This document shows, piece by piece, positions 36,590 to 47,109 of a DNA stretch of 64,000 nucleotides (position 1 is the first letter of the stretch; the number at the start of each line of letters is the position of its first letter). The position numbers were made by a program, and so were the translations under genes. Source of the stretch: Neckera pumila (taxonomy: Eukaryota; Streptophyta; Bryopsida; Hypnales; Neckeraceae); contig OZ018408.1 of assembly GCA_963969595.1 (NCBI GenBank), positions 52,019,022-52,083,021 of the forward strand, read 5' to 3'. The notes beneath the pieces were generated by a model. That model searched no databases. It was not told the origin of the DNA and saw only the letters and a program-made list of their open reading frames with translations.

Positions 36590-38769
36590 TTAGCCGGACC
36601 GTGCCTTGAAGGGAAGCTGATTTCCCATCACACAGTTCACAGCTTCGAACGATGGATTGGTGGGGAAATACGGTTGATCAAATTGTTGGAAGCTGCCGAC
36701 CTTCGTATACACTGGCAGATTTGCGAAAGAGATCGTTGGAAGGGAAGGATACACCATGTTGTTACCCCAGGAGGTGCTGGAGAACTCCGACGGGAGAGAC
36801 AAGGGCATTTCACGGCGCGCTATTTTGAATTCGAGCGGGGCCTCGGGGATGCCTTTAAAATCAGGAAGCGGGATGGGCAGGCCGGATTGGGCAATGGAGT
36901 CCTCTCTTGCTCTCTTGCATCCTGCTCTTTGAGAACGCGAACCAGTGTGCTCCACGTCGTCGGAGGAAGAATTTGAATTGTTGGAACTCGGTGATTGCGC
37001 GTTGTTGTTCATTGTTTGGTGATCCTGACAAGCCGGGTGAGCTTTCTTGTGCGCCACCAAGTTGCACTTGAACGCGAACTTGAGGCCGCATCTGCACTCG
37101 ATCGGCTTACCGCACAGCTTCTCATGGTCGCGCACATCCACCTGCATTGTGATAAAATGTTAGAGCAGAAAACAGAGGAACTTGACATGAGGTAAGGTCG
37201 GTTCATCTAGAGTGCTAACTGATCAAAGAATGAAGCAGAGTGAAAGGCAAAAGGAATTCAACCGCTCTCTCGTTTTCACATTTCTAGAACAATCATAATT
37301 CGACTTCTTTCAAATTTTGAATGTGTATTTACTGCTTTATGAATAGAGCATTTCAAACCAGAATTGGAAAAGGAAAAAAAAGTTAAAACGGAACAGAATA
37401 GACGATTATGTATTCACGCACTCTGGAGTGTCGACCGTGCTCGTACCTCAATGTAAAACTTCTTGTCGCACTTGCGGCATCCATATGGCTTCTCTCCTTC
37501 TGAATGCTTCCGGCCATAGTGGCGTCGCAACTCGTAGAGTCCTACGAAAGTCTCCTTGCACTTCGGACACCTCGAGGGGATTTTCTTGTTGTGGCCAGCC
37601 TTTAAGGAACTAGGCAACGTACAATCTTTGCTGGCGGCGCTTCCATCGCTGTAATGCGTCTTGTGATGCATCTTCATGGTCTGAGGGTTCTTGAAGGTTT
37701 TGTTGCAGCCTGAGTGTTGGCATTTGAACGGGCGCTTGTTCTTTATCAAGTCCACTGAGACCACCGCTGCTTCAATGTTGTCTTCTTCAGTTTCCGACTT
37801 CTCGACTGCCTATAAGCCAAATACGAAGAAATTTAAATATTAATTCAACATGTAGGATGGAAACAGTGTTACGAAAAAAACAGAATGAACCATTTCATTT
37901 CGTTTTCCGATCACTAGTGGAGTTATAATATGACCCGCCTTCAAAGTTTTTAACTTTTTGCAAAACAGCCTTTAGAAACGGTTTTGAAAAGCTGGACTTC
38001 AAGAACATGAAGATTTAAATACCCAGTAACCTTGCTAAGAACGAGATGAGAACTTGGGTAAATATACCTTCACATGCTCCTCGTCAGTCTCGGGGTGGCC
38101 AGGAAGAGCAGTAACTCCGCCGACGGTCGATGTAAAATCCTGGAGCTCCACCTTTGGTGCAACCACCGATTGCTGACAATGGCGCATAAATACACTTCGC
38201 AGGGTGTCCATTGAGTCTGAATGTTGAGAATGCTCCTGTTGAAATTGCTCGAGGTACGCATGTGTCGTTGACGAAGTATTTTCCTGCTGTGCACTGTTAT
38301 ACATTTCAACAGCTTGAGAGATCTGCCCAGGCGCCACCATATTCTTCAAAGTGCTAACGAGGTTGGGGTGCATTGTGCTGATCCCCGTAGATAGAGCATT
38401 GTGCACAGAGCTACACCCGTTGATCTGCGGGAAAAACTCTTCGGAGTCGCTGCTCATCAGTGGCTGCAAGTCCGACTCGTCCGTCGAGTACACAGAGGAC
38501 TCGCTGAATGACAGAGCTGGAGTGTTAAAGATGCTGGAAGGCATGGTGGAGTACAAACTATCCCAAGGGCCTCCAAAGCTGGAGGAGTTGTCGCTGTAGT
38601 TGCTGTAGAACGATGAGTTGCCTCCCATTGTCAGTGAAGATCCGAGTGACAAAGGTCCGATGTCGTTCATCGGAAGTCCGGGGAAGCTTGGCGCTTGGAA
38701 GCTTGCTGCCGTGGCTTCAGTACCATACATAGTCAAAAAGGAAGGGGTAGCGGTGACTGCCATCCTCAT
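36590..38769 (-). CDS. C2H2 zinc-finger transcription factor, STOP1-like finger order
   Basis: Three coding exons with GT-AG introns and phase-0 joins: 38769-38068, 37809-37447, 37141-36590; 538 aa. ATG is at 38769-38767, with a second in-frame ATG two codons later. Residues 1-234 are Ser-rich and acidic, as in activation regions. Four fingers follow: C264-C269-H282-H286 (CX4C-X12-HX3H), C315-C318-H331-H336, C345-C348-H361-C365 (C2HC) and C371-C373-H386-H390 (CXC). A C2HC finger joined by a short linker to a CXC finger (HEKLCGKPIECRCG) is the pattern of STOP1, IDD and WIP proteins; HEK-CGK is closest to STOP1, which handles acid and aluminium stress. A basic cluster KRAR (431-434) could import it to the nucleus. 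Probably a DNA-binding nuclear regulator; the subfamily is inferred. Length compares with about 500 aa for STOP1. Confidence 0.88.
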
Positions 38770-40186
38770 AAATCTTTCGTGACCGTGATGATGTTACAAA
38801 AAATAGAGAGACCTTCACGCAAACATGGAAGACATTCCTTCTTCCACGTCAGGAAGGTCTACAAAAGAATAATGCTATGGCGCAATGTTGCGAAGAATGA
38901 CAAAGCTGCAATGCTGCATATGTACTATATCTCTAGTAGAGACGACAGCAGTAATTTCTGGCTACGACATTTCGGTCCTAAATCTTAATCATGGAGAGCG
39001 GCTCAAGGCCAAAAGTACTGCATCCATGCAACTGGAGAGTTAAACCGTCGCAGCAGAACCAGATCTTAAAGAGGATCAGATATGGAGGTCGAATCCTGAA
39101 TTGTAGTGTTACAGAAGAAACGCTCTTGTGATTAAAATCACATGTGATATCACCTCTGCAAGAGAATCCTTAACAGCTACCAATAGATATCTCAACAATG
39201 CTGGGGATTCTCTCTCGGGTGAAAGCTTCATTGGTAGAATAGCAAGCTAAAAGCGGTTGATAGAAATCAGTTCACGTGCGTCTGCTTCAAGAAGGAATAA
39301 CTCGCAACAATTCATGAAGAAATCACAATCACTAGGCAACGTCCGATGCCTTCCTCTCGATAGCAACACCAGTCACGGGCACTACCTGAGTACTGGTAGG
39401 CCTCGAATTCAAATCCTGACGCTAAAAAGTGTAAACAAGAGTCCTGGCAGTGACCTCAAGTAGTCCGGGCACGAAGACTCTGGTGGCAGGTGACGAATAG
39501 GTCGATGTTCAGGCCGTGCATCACTGTATCCAAAATACAAACCCTGCAATCCTTTCGGTAAATCCTCGTCCAACCTCTCAAACCTTCGCATCTACAAGTA
39601 GCGGCACTGCGTGAAAACTATGACACATTAGAAAATGCTGTACGTACTCTCTATGACAATGTAGGTCACTAGATCTCGATTAGTCCCTCCAGAAACCACT
39701 CCTGTGCTTTGATTCCAGAAGGAGCACTGAGAGGGGATCGAACTACAACTGCGGATGCAAATGCTGTGGGTTTTGGGGGATATCAAGGCAGTTTTGTGAT
39801 CAGAAGCAGGGCTCATACTGGACTTGAGTCGAGGAGTTCTGCTCGCAATGTGGAATGCTGGCGGGGAGAAGATGAACACTAGGTGAACACAGCAAGCGAG
39901 CGCTCATCCGGTAAACACGACTGGGTTAAGAATTGCTATAGAGAAAACGATAGTTGCAACGCGCGTTCCTTTACTTCGGCTTCATCTTCTTTTTATGGTC
40001 AGCCAGCGTCGAAATTCCAGGAATACTTGCGCCCACGTACTCCCAGCATGGCGTGGGAAACACCAACGGACGAACGGACGACGAACGCTGTCGTCGGTTG
40101 TTGCCGCCTCTGTCCGTCAAGGTTTCTGGATACATGTAGTGTACTCCGGGTTACAAAATACGCGGGTGAACTGGGCCATGGAGGAT
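38770..40186. other. 5' flank of the zinc-finger gene
   Basis: GC-richer than the surrounding repeats, as expected of promoter and leader sequence. No second gene could be supported, and I could not place a TATA box or 5' non-coding exon with confidence. Frames of 60-110 aa here lack domains. Confidence 0.4.
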
Positions 40187-40375
40187 TGACGCGTATTGCC
40201 CCGTCAAATGGTAAATGAAAAAATTGCACCCTATTTTGTGCCGCTCAAATTTTCTATTTCTTCATGTCTCCTAGCTAATTCTGGGCCTACCAATTAGTTT
40301 TCCCACTTGATTAGTTTGTACACCTTTCCGAGCTAATTTGGGGCCTCTAATTACAAATATGAATTCAAAATTTGC
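40187..40375 (+). repeat. Dispersed repeat I, copy 1
   Basis: A roughly 190-bp phrase with ATTGCCCCGTC, CCTATTTTGTGCCGCTCAAA and ACAAATATGAATTCA is shared, inverted, with 46655-46870. A piece with the core CCCCTATTTTGTGCCG also occurs near 52,011. Nature unknown. Confidence 0.65.
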
Positions 40376-40956
40376 AAGTTTTATCACGCACGGAAAATAA
40401 AAAAATTTAGCATTTTCCTGAGGGGCTAAGCGAGGGGGTCAATGGAAGGCAAATGGGAGAGAGTGAGATGCAAAAAAATAAATACTTTGAAATATTATAA
40501 AATGGCTTCACAAATCTTGGTCAAAGTACAAATTAGAAAAGCACCTACTCCCAGTTGCCACTGGACCTATTTCCAACCACAAATCACAGAGATCCAATGG
40601 CCACAAAGCCACCTCATGGTTGGAGTTAAAACCCTTGATGGACGAATTGAGGGGGAGGCACAGGAAATGATTTTTGGTTTGTGGTCAAAAATGGGTGTGG
40701 TTATCTTAGACTACACTGGGCTTGTGGAATTCTTCCCTTAGGAAAGCAGGAATTATTTAATTATTCTAAGTGATAGAATTCAAAAATTTTGTGAATTCAC
40801 ATTTCAAATCTGAGGATCACATATTTGGAAGGTCATGAAATGCAAAATTAATTGCCCTATAGTAAGGAAACTTATATATATATTCATCTAGTGAAGAATT
40901 TAGAGATTTTGCACTCAAATTAATGTGAGACCAAATGTGGTTTGGCTTTGGTCTAA
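40376..40956. other. Non-coding stretch
   Basis: A 99-aa plus-strand frame (40442-40741) shows no recognised domain. No repeat was identified here. Confidence 0.4.
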
Positions 40957-41838
40957 CATTAGAGAAAAAATCAGCTCTCCGGAGAGCTATTCCACAAACC
41001 CCATTAGAGAAAACTTCAAGCTTCCGGAAGGCTATTCTACAGCCCTTCGGAGGACCTGAAATTTTATTTTGGGGGGCTGAAAAATGATTTTTGGCCCTAT
41101 TTCCATGCAGCAATTCCTACTGTGACAATGGCGCAGGAACCAAAATTTGCGAATAAAAAATTAATAAATTTTTTTTTTTAAAAGTACGACAGCTAACTGT
41201 TTTGGCGAGCAGTCCACTTGGCTGAATCCTCACCAACAGCCATTTCGAGATTGCAGGCCAAGCTTGAAATAGCTTGGCCATGTCAATCTAGAGCAGCCCT
41301 TTGGAGGGCTGCTTTTTTTTCTAATGCTTTAGTACCCTGAATTTTTGTTTATTGCATCTAAAAAATTATTTTTTCCATTATTTCCGCACAAATGAAATTG
41401 CAATAACAGTGGCGTTGGAATCCAAATTTACAAGTAAAAAATAAATTAATAATTTAAATTAAAAAATGCAAAGTCTGACTCCTTTGGCAAGCAATCATAC
41501 ATTCTGATTGCTCACCGAGGGTAAAGCATTAGAGAAAAAATCAACCCTACGGAAGGCTGCTCTACAGACTTGTCAACCTGGAAGAGTGTATGACTGCTCA
41601 CCAAAGCAGTTAGATTTCCCCCCATTTTTTTTTTTTAATATTTATTTTAAGATTACTATTTATTTATTTTTAAATTAATTTTTTATTCGTAAATCTAGAT
41701 TCCTGCGTCATTGTCACTATAGTTTTAGCTGCGCGAAAATAGGGGAAGAAATTGTTTTTCAGACTCGATAAAAGAAATTTTCAATGTACTAAAGGGACCC
41801 GTAGAGAGGCCCCAGGAGGGCTGATTTTTTTTCTAATG
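40957..41838. mobile_element. Cluster of three CATTAG-ended MITEs (family E)
   Basis: A complete copy lies at 41002-41326 (CATTAGAG ... TTTCTAATG). It is inserted into an older copy whose left end is 40957-41001 and whose remainder resumes after 41326 (CCGCACAAATGAAATTGCAA, then CAAGCAATCATACATTCTGA). A third, inverted, copy occupies 41527-41838. Shared marks are subterminal CAGCCCTCCGGAGGGCTG-like palindromes, a CCGCGCAG-like core, an A/T-rich centre and a GCGAGCAGTC-like stretch. About 325 bp per copy, no ORF, no clear target duplication. Confidence 0.7.
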
Positions 41839-41999
41839 TGAAAAGTCTACTTGGAATTCTACATGGCCACAATAGATTATATTTGAAACATTTTTCTTTT
41901 GACTCTTTGAAGTAGGTGTAATGGAATTCAAAGGATATGATGCCTTAAATCTTATAGCCATACATTTTGTCTACTTGATTCATCTAAGGATCTACAATT

Positions 42000-43461
42000 G
42001 GGTCATTGCAAGAAAGACCTTCCATTTTTGTTCCATTTTGGCTAATATTCCCAGTACTATGAGCTTTTGCATACAAATTTTTTTAAATAAAATAAATACG
42101 GATAATTAGTATGACACTAAAAATAGCATATCACCAAAATTTCAGACCTAAAAAAATCTAGGTCAAAAGTTATTCACAAAAAAGATGAATTGAATTTTGA
42201 AAAAAATACATATTTTGACGTTTTAATTTGTAAAAAATAGGGAAAATAATTTTTTTTTTAAATGAAAAGGGTGATTGCATGAAAGACCGGTATTGAAACA
42301 TTGTCACAAACATAGTCCCGAAGCTTCATTTTGCAATAACTTTAGAAGCATGATTCATATGAACTTGAAATTTTAATTGGAGATTCTTCTTATGAGTTTA
42401 ATCATACCTCATATTTTTCAAAAAAATTCAAAAATCATTTTATATTTAAAAATCATTTAAACTAATCTGTCACATTTTGAATTTTAGGGTTTTTACTACG
42501 TAAGAGTCCCCAAATTTAATGATTTGGAGCTAAAATTTCTATGGTCTATTCCCATAGTAAGAACTTATGTTTCTACCAAGGAGAATTAAAAAATATTTTA
42601 TTTTATATCCTCTACGTCCATGCAAAGAGGGCTCTCTTGCGCATGCAATTCTGAACATTGAAGATGGTTTTAGGATCATTTTTTTGGTGAAATCTCTTTA
42701 CCATGAAGTCTTCTCAAAAGAAAATTTTCAGTTCTTTTTTTAAATTACTTTTCCTATTTTTTACAAATTAAAGTGTTAAAGTATGTATTTTCTTGCGATT
42801 ATGCACTTTTCTAGTTCTCCTATTTAGATAATATTTTTTGTTTTTCCTTCATAGGGTATCTTTTTCTTATAGATGTATACATTTCTTATATTTTTCATAT
42901 TTTTTTAAAAATGTTTTTCTATTTTTATAGTACTCCCGAAAAAATGGCTGAAAATGGACAAAATGGAACAAAAATGGAAGGTCATTCTTGCAACAACCCA
43001 AAAATGCCATTTGAAAAGACTTCATGATAATGAGATTTCACCAAAAAAATAATGCTGAAACCATCTTCAATGCTCAGAATTGCGCGCGCAAGGGAGCCCT
43101 CTTTGCATGGACATAGAAGATATAAAATAAAATATTTTTTAAAGCCCCTTGGTAGAAACATGAGTTCCTACTATGGGAATAGACCATAGAAATTTCAGCT
43201 CCATATTATTAAGTTTGGGGACTCAATACATAGTAAAAAAACCTAAAGTTCAAAACATGACATATTAGTTTATATGATTTTTAAATTTAAAATGACTTTT
43301 GAAAATTCCTAAAAAACATAAGATACAATTAAATTCATAAGAAGAATCTCCAATAAAAAATTTAAGTTCATGCGAGTTGTGCTTCAAAAGTTGTTGTAAA
43401 AGGAAGCTTGGGCACTGCTTTTGTGACAATGTTTCAGTACCAATCTTTCTTGCAATCACCC
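42000..43461. mobile_element. Interleaved foldback elements (family F)
   Basis: Two inverted-repeat pairs overlap. The outer-left pair is GGGTCATTGCAAGAAAGACC at 42,000 against its complement ending near 42,999. The second is GGGTGATTGCATGAAAGACC at 42,269 against GCAATCACCC ending at 43,461, with arms of about 440 bp. Matched interior landmarks of the second pair are GGAGATTCTTCTTATGA, TTCCCATAGTAAGAAC, CATGCAAAGAGGGCTC and GAAGATGGTTTTAGGAT. The spacer holds TAAAGTATGTATTTTC, which is inverted in the copies at 49.9 and 55.7 kb. No coding capacity. Confidence 0.75.
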
Positions 43462-44193
43462 AATTCTACGTACTAATTTATAAATAAATAAATATAGTCT
43501 TCAGCTATGATTTGTTTTAGATTTACGCTAAGAGAATACAAAGTATCATTATATTGCCCACATTTCATGCAGTTATACAAAATGGAGTACCACTAAACTT
43601 TGAATAGCTCTGTGTTGTAGCTTTGATGTAAAGCTTTGAGTATAAGAAAGAATCAATTCCGCAAGGTCTTTGTGAGGTTGGCATAAATTAAAAACTTTAT
43701 CATAATATTCTTATTCCTTTACTAGAGGGTCCTTCAAACAATATAGAGAACCAAAGTGTCAAGGAGATAATGAAAAGTGGTAGTTCTTGTAGCTTGTGAC
43801 TCACACAAGTAATAATTATATTATCCCATTCTTTATATGGGGTACTAAAGTGTTTAAGGGGTTTGATAAGCATTGATGTAAAATGTTTTGATTTATTCCA
43901 AATCTTAAATTTAAACCTAACAAATGCTAAATGACAATAGGATTATACTATCCCTCTTCTCCAACTCCCCACTACCTTGATTGAAGAGTGACTCTACACT
44001 ACTTACGCATTTCAGAATAATTGTGTATATATGCTTGTACATATACATCCATACCTTAAATTAGGTTGTTTATCTATTATGTTTGTTACGGTGGAATCTC
44101 CTAGACTTTATATCCCCTGGTTGCGTTCTTTGTAGTCTCAAAAAGCTCTTGGCAAGGAGTGGCGCTCGGGCTTGGTTTTGTTGTGTTCCAATT
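43462..44193. other. Non-coding stretch
   Basis: No gene. The phrase CTCAAAAAGCTCTTGGCAAG near 44,137 is echoed near 11,388, so an old dispersed repeat is likely. Confidence 0.4.
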
Positions 44194-44521
44194 CATTAGA
44201 GAAAAATTCAGGCCTTTAGAGGGCTGCTCCACAGCCCTCCGAGGCACCATGAAATTTACTTTTTTTTTGCTCAAAAATTTGTTTTTCTCCTAATTCCGCG
44301 CAGCACTATCTATTGTGACAGTGGCGCAAGAACCTAAAATTGTGAATAAAATAATAATTTAAAATAAAATAAAATAAATCTCTTAAAAAAATTAAATTAA
44401 ATTATATATATTGCGGAATCTGATTGTTCTGGCGAGCAGTCAGCCACTCTGACTGCTCACCGCAACGTTAGCTAGAGTGACAAACCAAGCTTCTTCCGGA
44501 GGGCTAATATTTCTTCTAATG
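44194..44521 (+). mobile_element. Family E MITE, copy at 44.2 kb
   Basis: Complete copy of about 328 bp, CATTAGAGAAAAATTCAGGC to TTCTTCTAATG, with GAGGGCTGCTCCACAGCCCT near the left end, CCGCGCAGCA in the interior and GGCGAGCAGTCAG near the right. The family E features match the cluster at 41 kb. No ORF. Confidence 0.75.
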
Positions 44522-44561
44522 TCGTGGAAGAAAAGATGTTGAATTTCAAAGTTTTTACAAG

Positions 44562-45490
44562 TTAACCCCTAAAGGACCAACACACGTATTTTGGCTGTAT
44601 AGAAATTTTGAGCAGGTACGTGTGACTAGAGATATCCATATTTGAGGCTGAAATTTTAACAGAAGGTGGAGGCAAGGAATATCTTCATGTGTACCAAGTT
44701 TCATGAAATTTTGAAATACAAGTCAAAAGTTGTGACCTAATATGTTACTTTTTTTCGTAACTGGGTAATTTGGGCAGATAAAAAAAAATCATCCTTTCCG
44801 GAATTTTTTTTGAAATTGGTTCTCTACATTTATATATACTTAAAAAGCTTTGAGTCATTCCATTTCAATCAATGAGTCAAAAGTTATGAGGTTTTTTGAA
44901 TTGCGGGCAATTATGGATTCTCTACTCTAAAAAAAAGTTTAAAGTCATTTATTTTACTCAATTTTCAATACTTTTTGAAAAAAATAAATTCCTAGGATGT
45001 AGATTGATTATTACAACATTACAAACATTGGGATTGGCATTTTTAAATTCAGTGATTAACTTTTTAACAATTTAGTATTTTGAATCATTTTCTACTTCTT
45101 TCTTCTTACTATTTTTTCCTATATGTTGTACAATTCCAAATGATGTGAAAATTTTCAAGCATATAGACAAATTGTTTAGGAAACTGAATGCAAAGAAGCA
45201 CCACCTTTATCGGCATTTTTTCATTGAAAAGTGAGCTTGCAAAGTGTAGCTGCCCATTTTTTCGCAGGATTGAAAAAATGGTTTTCAAGACTTTGAATGC
45301 TAATATCTTATGATCCACACAATGAAATTTTTTGAAATTTTTACCACATGTTTTCAAAATATCATATTACAAGATCCTATGGTTACATTTGTCAAAAATT
45401 GTTTTTTTCTAAAAATTTGGTAGTTGTATTAGAAATGGCAGTTTTGGAGCATTTTTGGTGATTGCATAGTCATGAAACTTTAGGGGTTAA
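44562..45490 (-). mobile_element. TTAA-family element B2 (inverted copy)
   Basis: Interior 44566-45486 between TTAA at 44562-44565 and 45487-45490; ends CCCCTAAAGG and CTTTAGGGG. The right end is the reverse complement of the left end of the copies at 47,114 and 60,542 (GGCAGTTTTGGAGCATTTTT). A minus-strand frame of 82 codons (45109-45357) contains MLENFHIIWNCTTYRKK, also seen in two other family B copies. No recognised domain. Confidence 0.75.
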
Positions 45491-46153
45491 AAAATTAGAA
45501 AAAATACTTTTGCTTTTGTTTTGGCTGTGACAACAGGGCACTTTTGAAGTAGGTGGCGTCGAGGCACGTGTCCATTTTGCATGTTGGGCCCACCATTAGG
45601 AAAATGAGATGCTTCTATTCTATGTCTGCACTGTATACCCCAGAAACATTGAGAGCAGGTGAATGTGTAAATTTGTACACCCCAAAATACCGGTTCGTGA
45701 CTCATGTATTTTCCGTCGTACGGGACATCTCCGTCGTCCTGATCGACGGCGAACGTGTTCCCAGGCGTCGTTCTCCACCTTCCGTTTTCCGTTCCCGGAT
45801 TCGCGCCTCGCTCCTCGGCCGTGATTCCATTTCGATTCCACTTCGATGTCCCTCCCTCTACGGAAAACTGGTGAAGTTCACGAGTAGCCAGCCAGCACTA
45901 CAGGGGCCTGCTTGCGAGCTCCACTGCTAAAGTTAGCCGGCTCTAGATAGCTCTCAGAAGAGCGGGGCAGCACAGCACTAACTTCCTTTCCCAAATAAGT
46001 CTCCGCACTGCTTTTCCTGCATGACCTTGCCGGCCACTTGGAAGGGAGGCTAATATAAGGAGCAGCTAAATTTTGAAGGCGGGCTATTTATATTAATTGG
46101 GGACGAAATAGGACCATGACTGCACTGCACCTGGCTTCTGTTTATAAAGGCCC
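45491..46153. other. GC-richer island, no gene supported
   Basis: At 45,690-46,020 the sequence is GC- and CpG-rich compared with its surroundings, which in this window is otherwise a mark of genes. A 125-aa plus frame spans part of it without any domain, conserved motif or splice partner. Possible promoter, decayed gene end or captured DNA. Confidence 0.35.
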
Positions 46154-46582
46154 GTTTCATACATGGACGAAACCCTCTTGTCCACTTGATTGTCCGGCTT
46201 GGTGTTGCCATGTCATCATTGGTTTTGTCCGTCCGGTGAATGGTTTCACACATGCAACTGGACGTCCATTGAAGAGTCCAGTTTAAATTTTATTTTATTT
46301 TTTGAAAACCATTTGCTCGATCAAATGCCTCAATCAGAAGCCTCGAAGAAAACCCAAAGGATGACAACGACACAAACAGTTTTGTCCTCTAGATAAGTTT
46401 GGGGTCACCTCTAGGGGTGACCCCAAACTTGTACGCTACAAGTCCAAGTTCCTCGATAATTTTGGCAGGAGTAGGATTTCTTGTCATTCGGACGGCCCTC
46501 AAGTGTGAAACTCCAACCGGACAAAGCTTGAAAATGGACCAATGAAACTGCTTTCGGTTTCGTCCACTGCTTGTTATGAAAC
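46154..46582. mobile_element. Inverted-repeat element J with central hairpin
   Basis: Ends GTTTCATACATGGACGAAAC and GTTTCGTCCACTGCTTGTTATGAAAC form inverted repeats around a shared GGACGAAACC core. Further in, GTTTCACACATG pairs loosely with AAGTGTGAAAC. Near the centre is a perfect 15-bp stem, AAGTTTGGGGTCACC (46395-46409) and GGTGACCCCAAACTT (46416-46430). No ORF of note. MITE-like; superfamily unknown. Confidence 0.6.
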
Positions 46583-46654
46583 AAAAATCATAACATGCTG
46601 CCTGGGTGTCAGGATCGATATTCCCAGCAATAGGGGGCCAGGGAGAACCGACCC

Positions 46655-46870
46655 CTGTATTGCTCCAAGTTTTACCATTGCAGAAAGCACTGAAAATTCT
46701 TTATTTGCCACATTTAATGAAATTTGCAATTTCTGAATTCATATTTGCAATCAAAGACCTCCAATGAGTTAGAAATACAAAATTTGAGCGGCACAAAATA
46801 GGGGGCAGTTTTTACATTTACCCTTCCGATGGGGCAATAGAGGGGTCAGCCTCCCTGGCCGCAGCAGCAG
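46655..46870 (-). repeat. Dispersed repeat I, copy 2
   Basis: Reverse complement of the repeat at 40187-40375. Shared landmarks are TTTGAGCGGCACAAAATAGG near 46,780, GAATTCATATTTG near 46,735 and GATGGGGCAATA near 46,828. Function unknown. Confidence 0.65.
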
Positions 46871-46879
46871 GGGGCGAAG

Positions 46880-47109
46880 TTAAGTCCAAGTTCGGGATGC
46901 AGCGTTTGAGAACCTCAGCAGGTGCTTTGCATTCACAGATGCAATATCTTCACAGAGGCTCTGAACGAAGCCGGCTCCGCTTTTGTTTTCCAACAATGTA
47001 GTGTACTGTACATGGTTGTTAATAGTACCCACCACAGTACCGAAGCCTTCAGTATGGCTACCATAGTAAAAGGCTGTTCCCAAGAGACTCTTCATTTCGG
47101 CTAGTAGCC
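46880..47109 (-). pseudogene. Coding-like remnant cut by a TTAA element
   Basis: A minus-strand frame reads LLAEMKSLLGTAFYYGSHTE, then GFGTVVGTINNHVQYTTLL and ASVNAKHLLRFSNAASRTWT, ending in a stop. Its amino-acid composition is balanced, unlike the AT-rich noise frames. The frame begins exactly beside the TTAA insertion site at 47110-47113 of element B1, so the insertion may have removed its upstream part. I do not recognise the family. It could be an exon fragment of a lost gene or a chance frame. Confidence 0.3.

Noticed and set aside
39396..39425. GGCCTCGAATTCAAATCCTGA, resembling a tRNA T-arm
   Set aside because: The stem does not pair and no acceptor or anticodon arm surrounds it. A similar look-alike near 23,270 fails the same test.
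45553..45930. A 125-aa frame in a GC-rich island
   Set aside because: No domain, no splice partner, and composition alone explains the length.
46870..46905. CGAAGTTAAG, a string found in 5S rRNA
   Set aside because: Only about 10 bases match, with no flanking 5S sequence or promoter boxes; chance.
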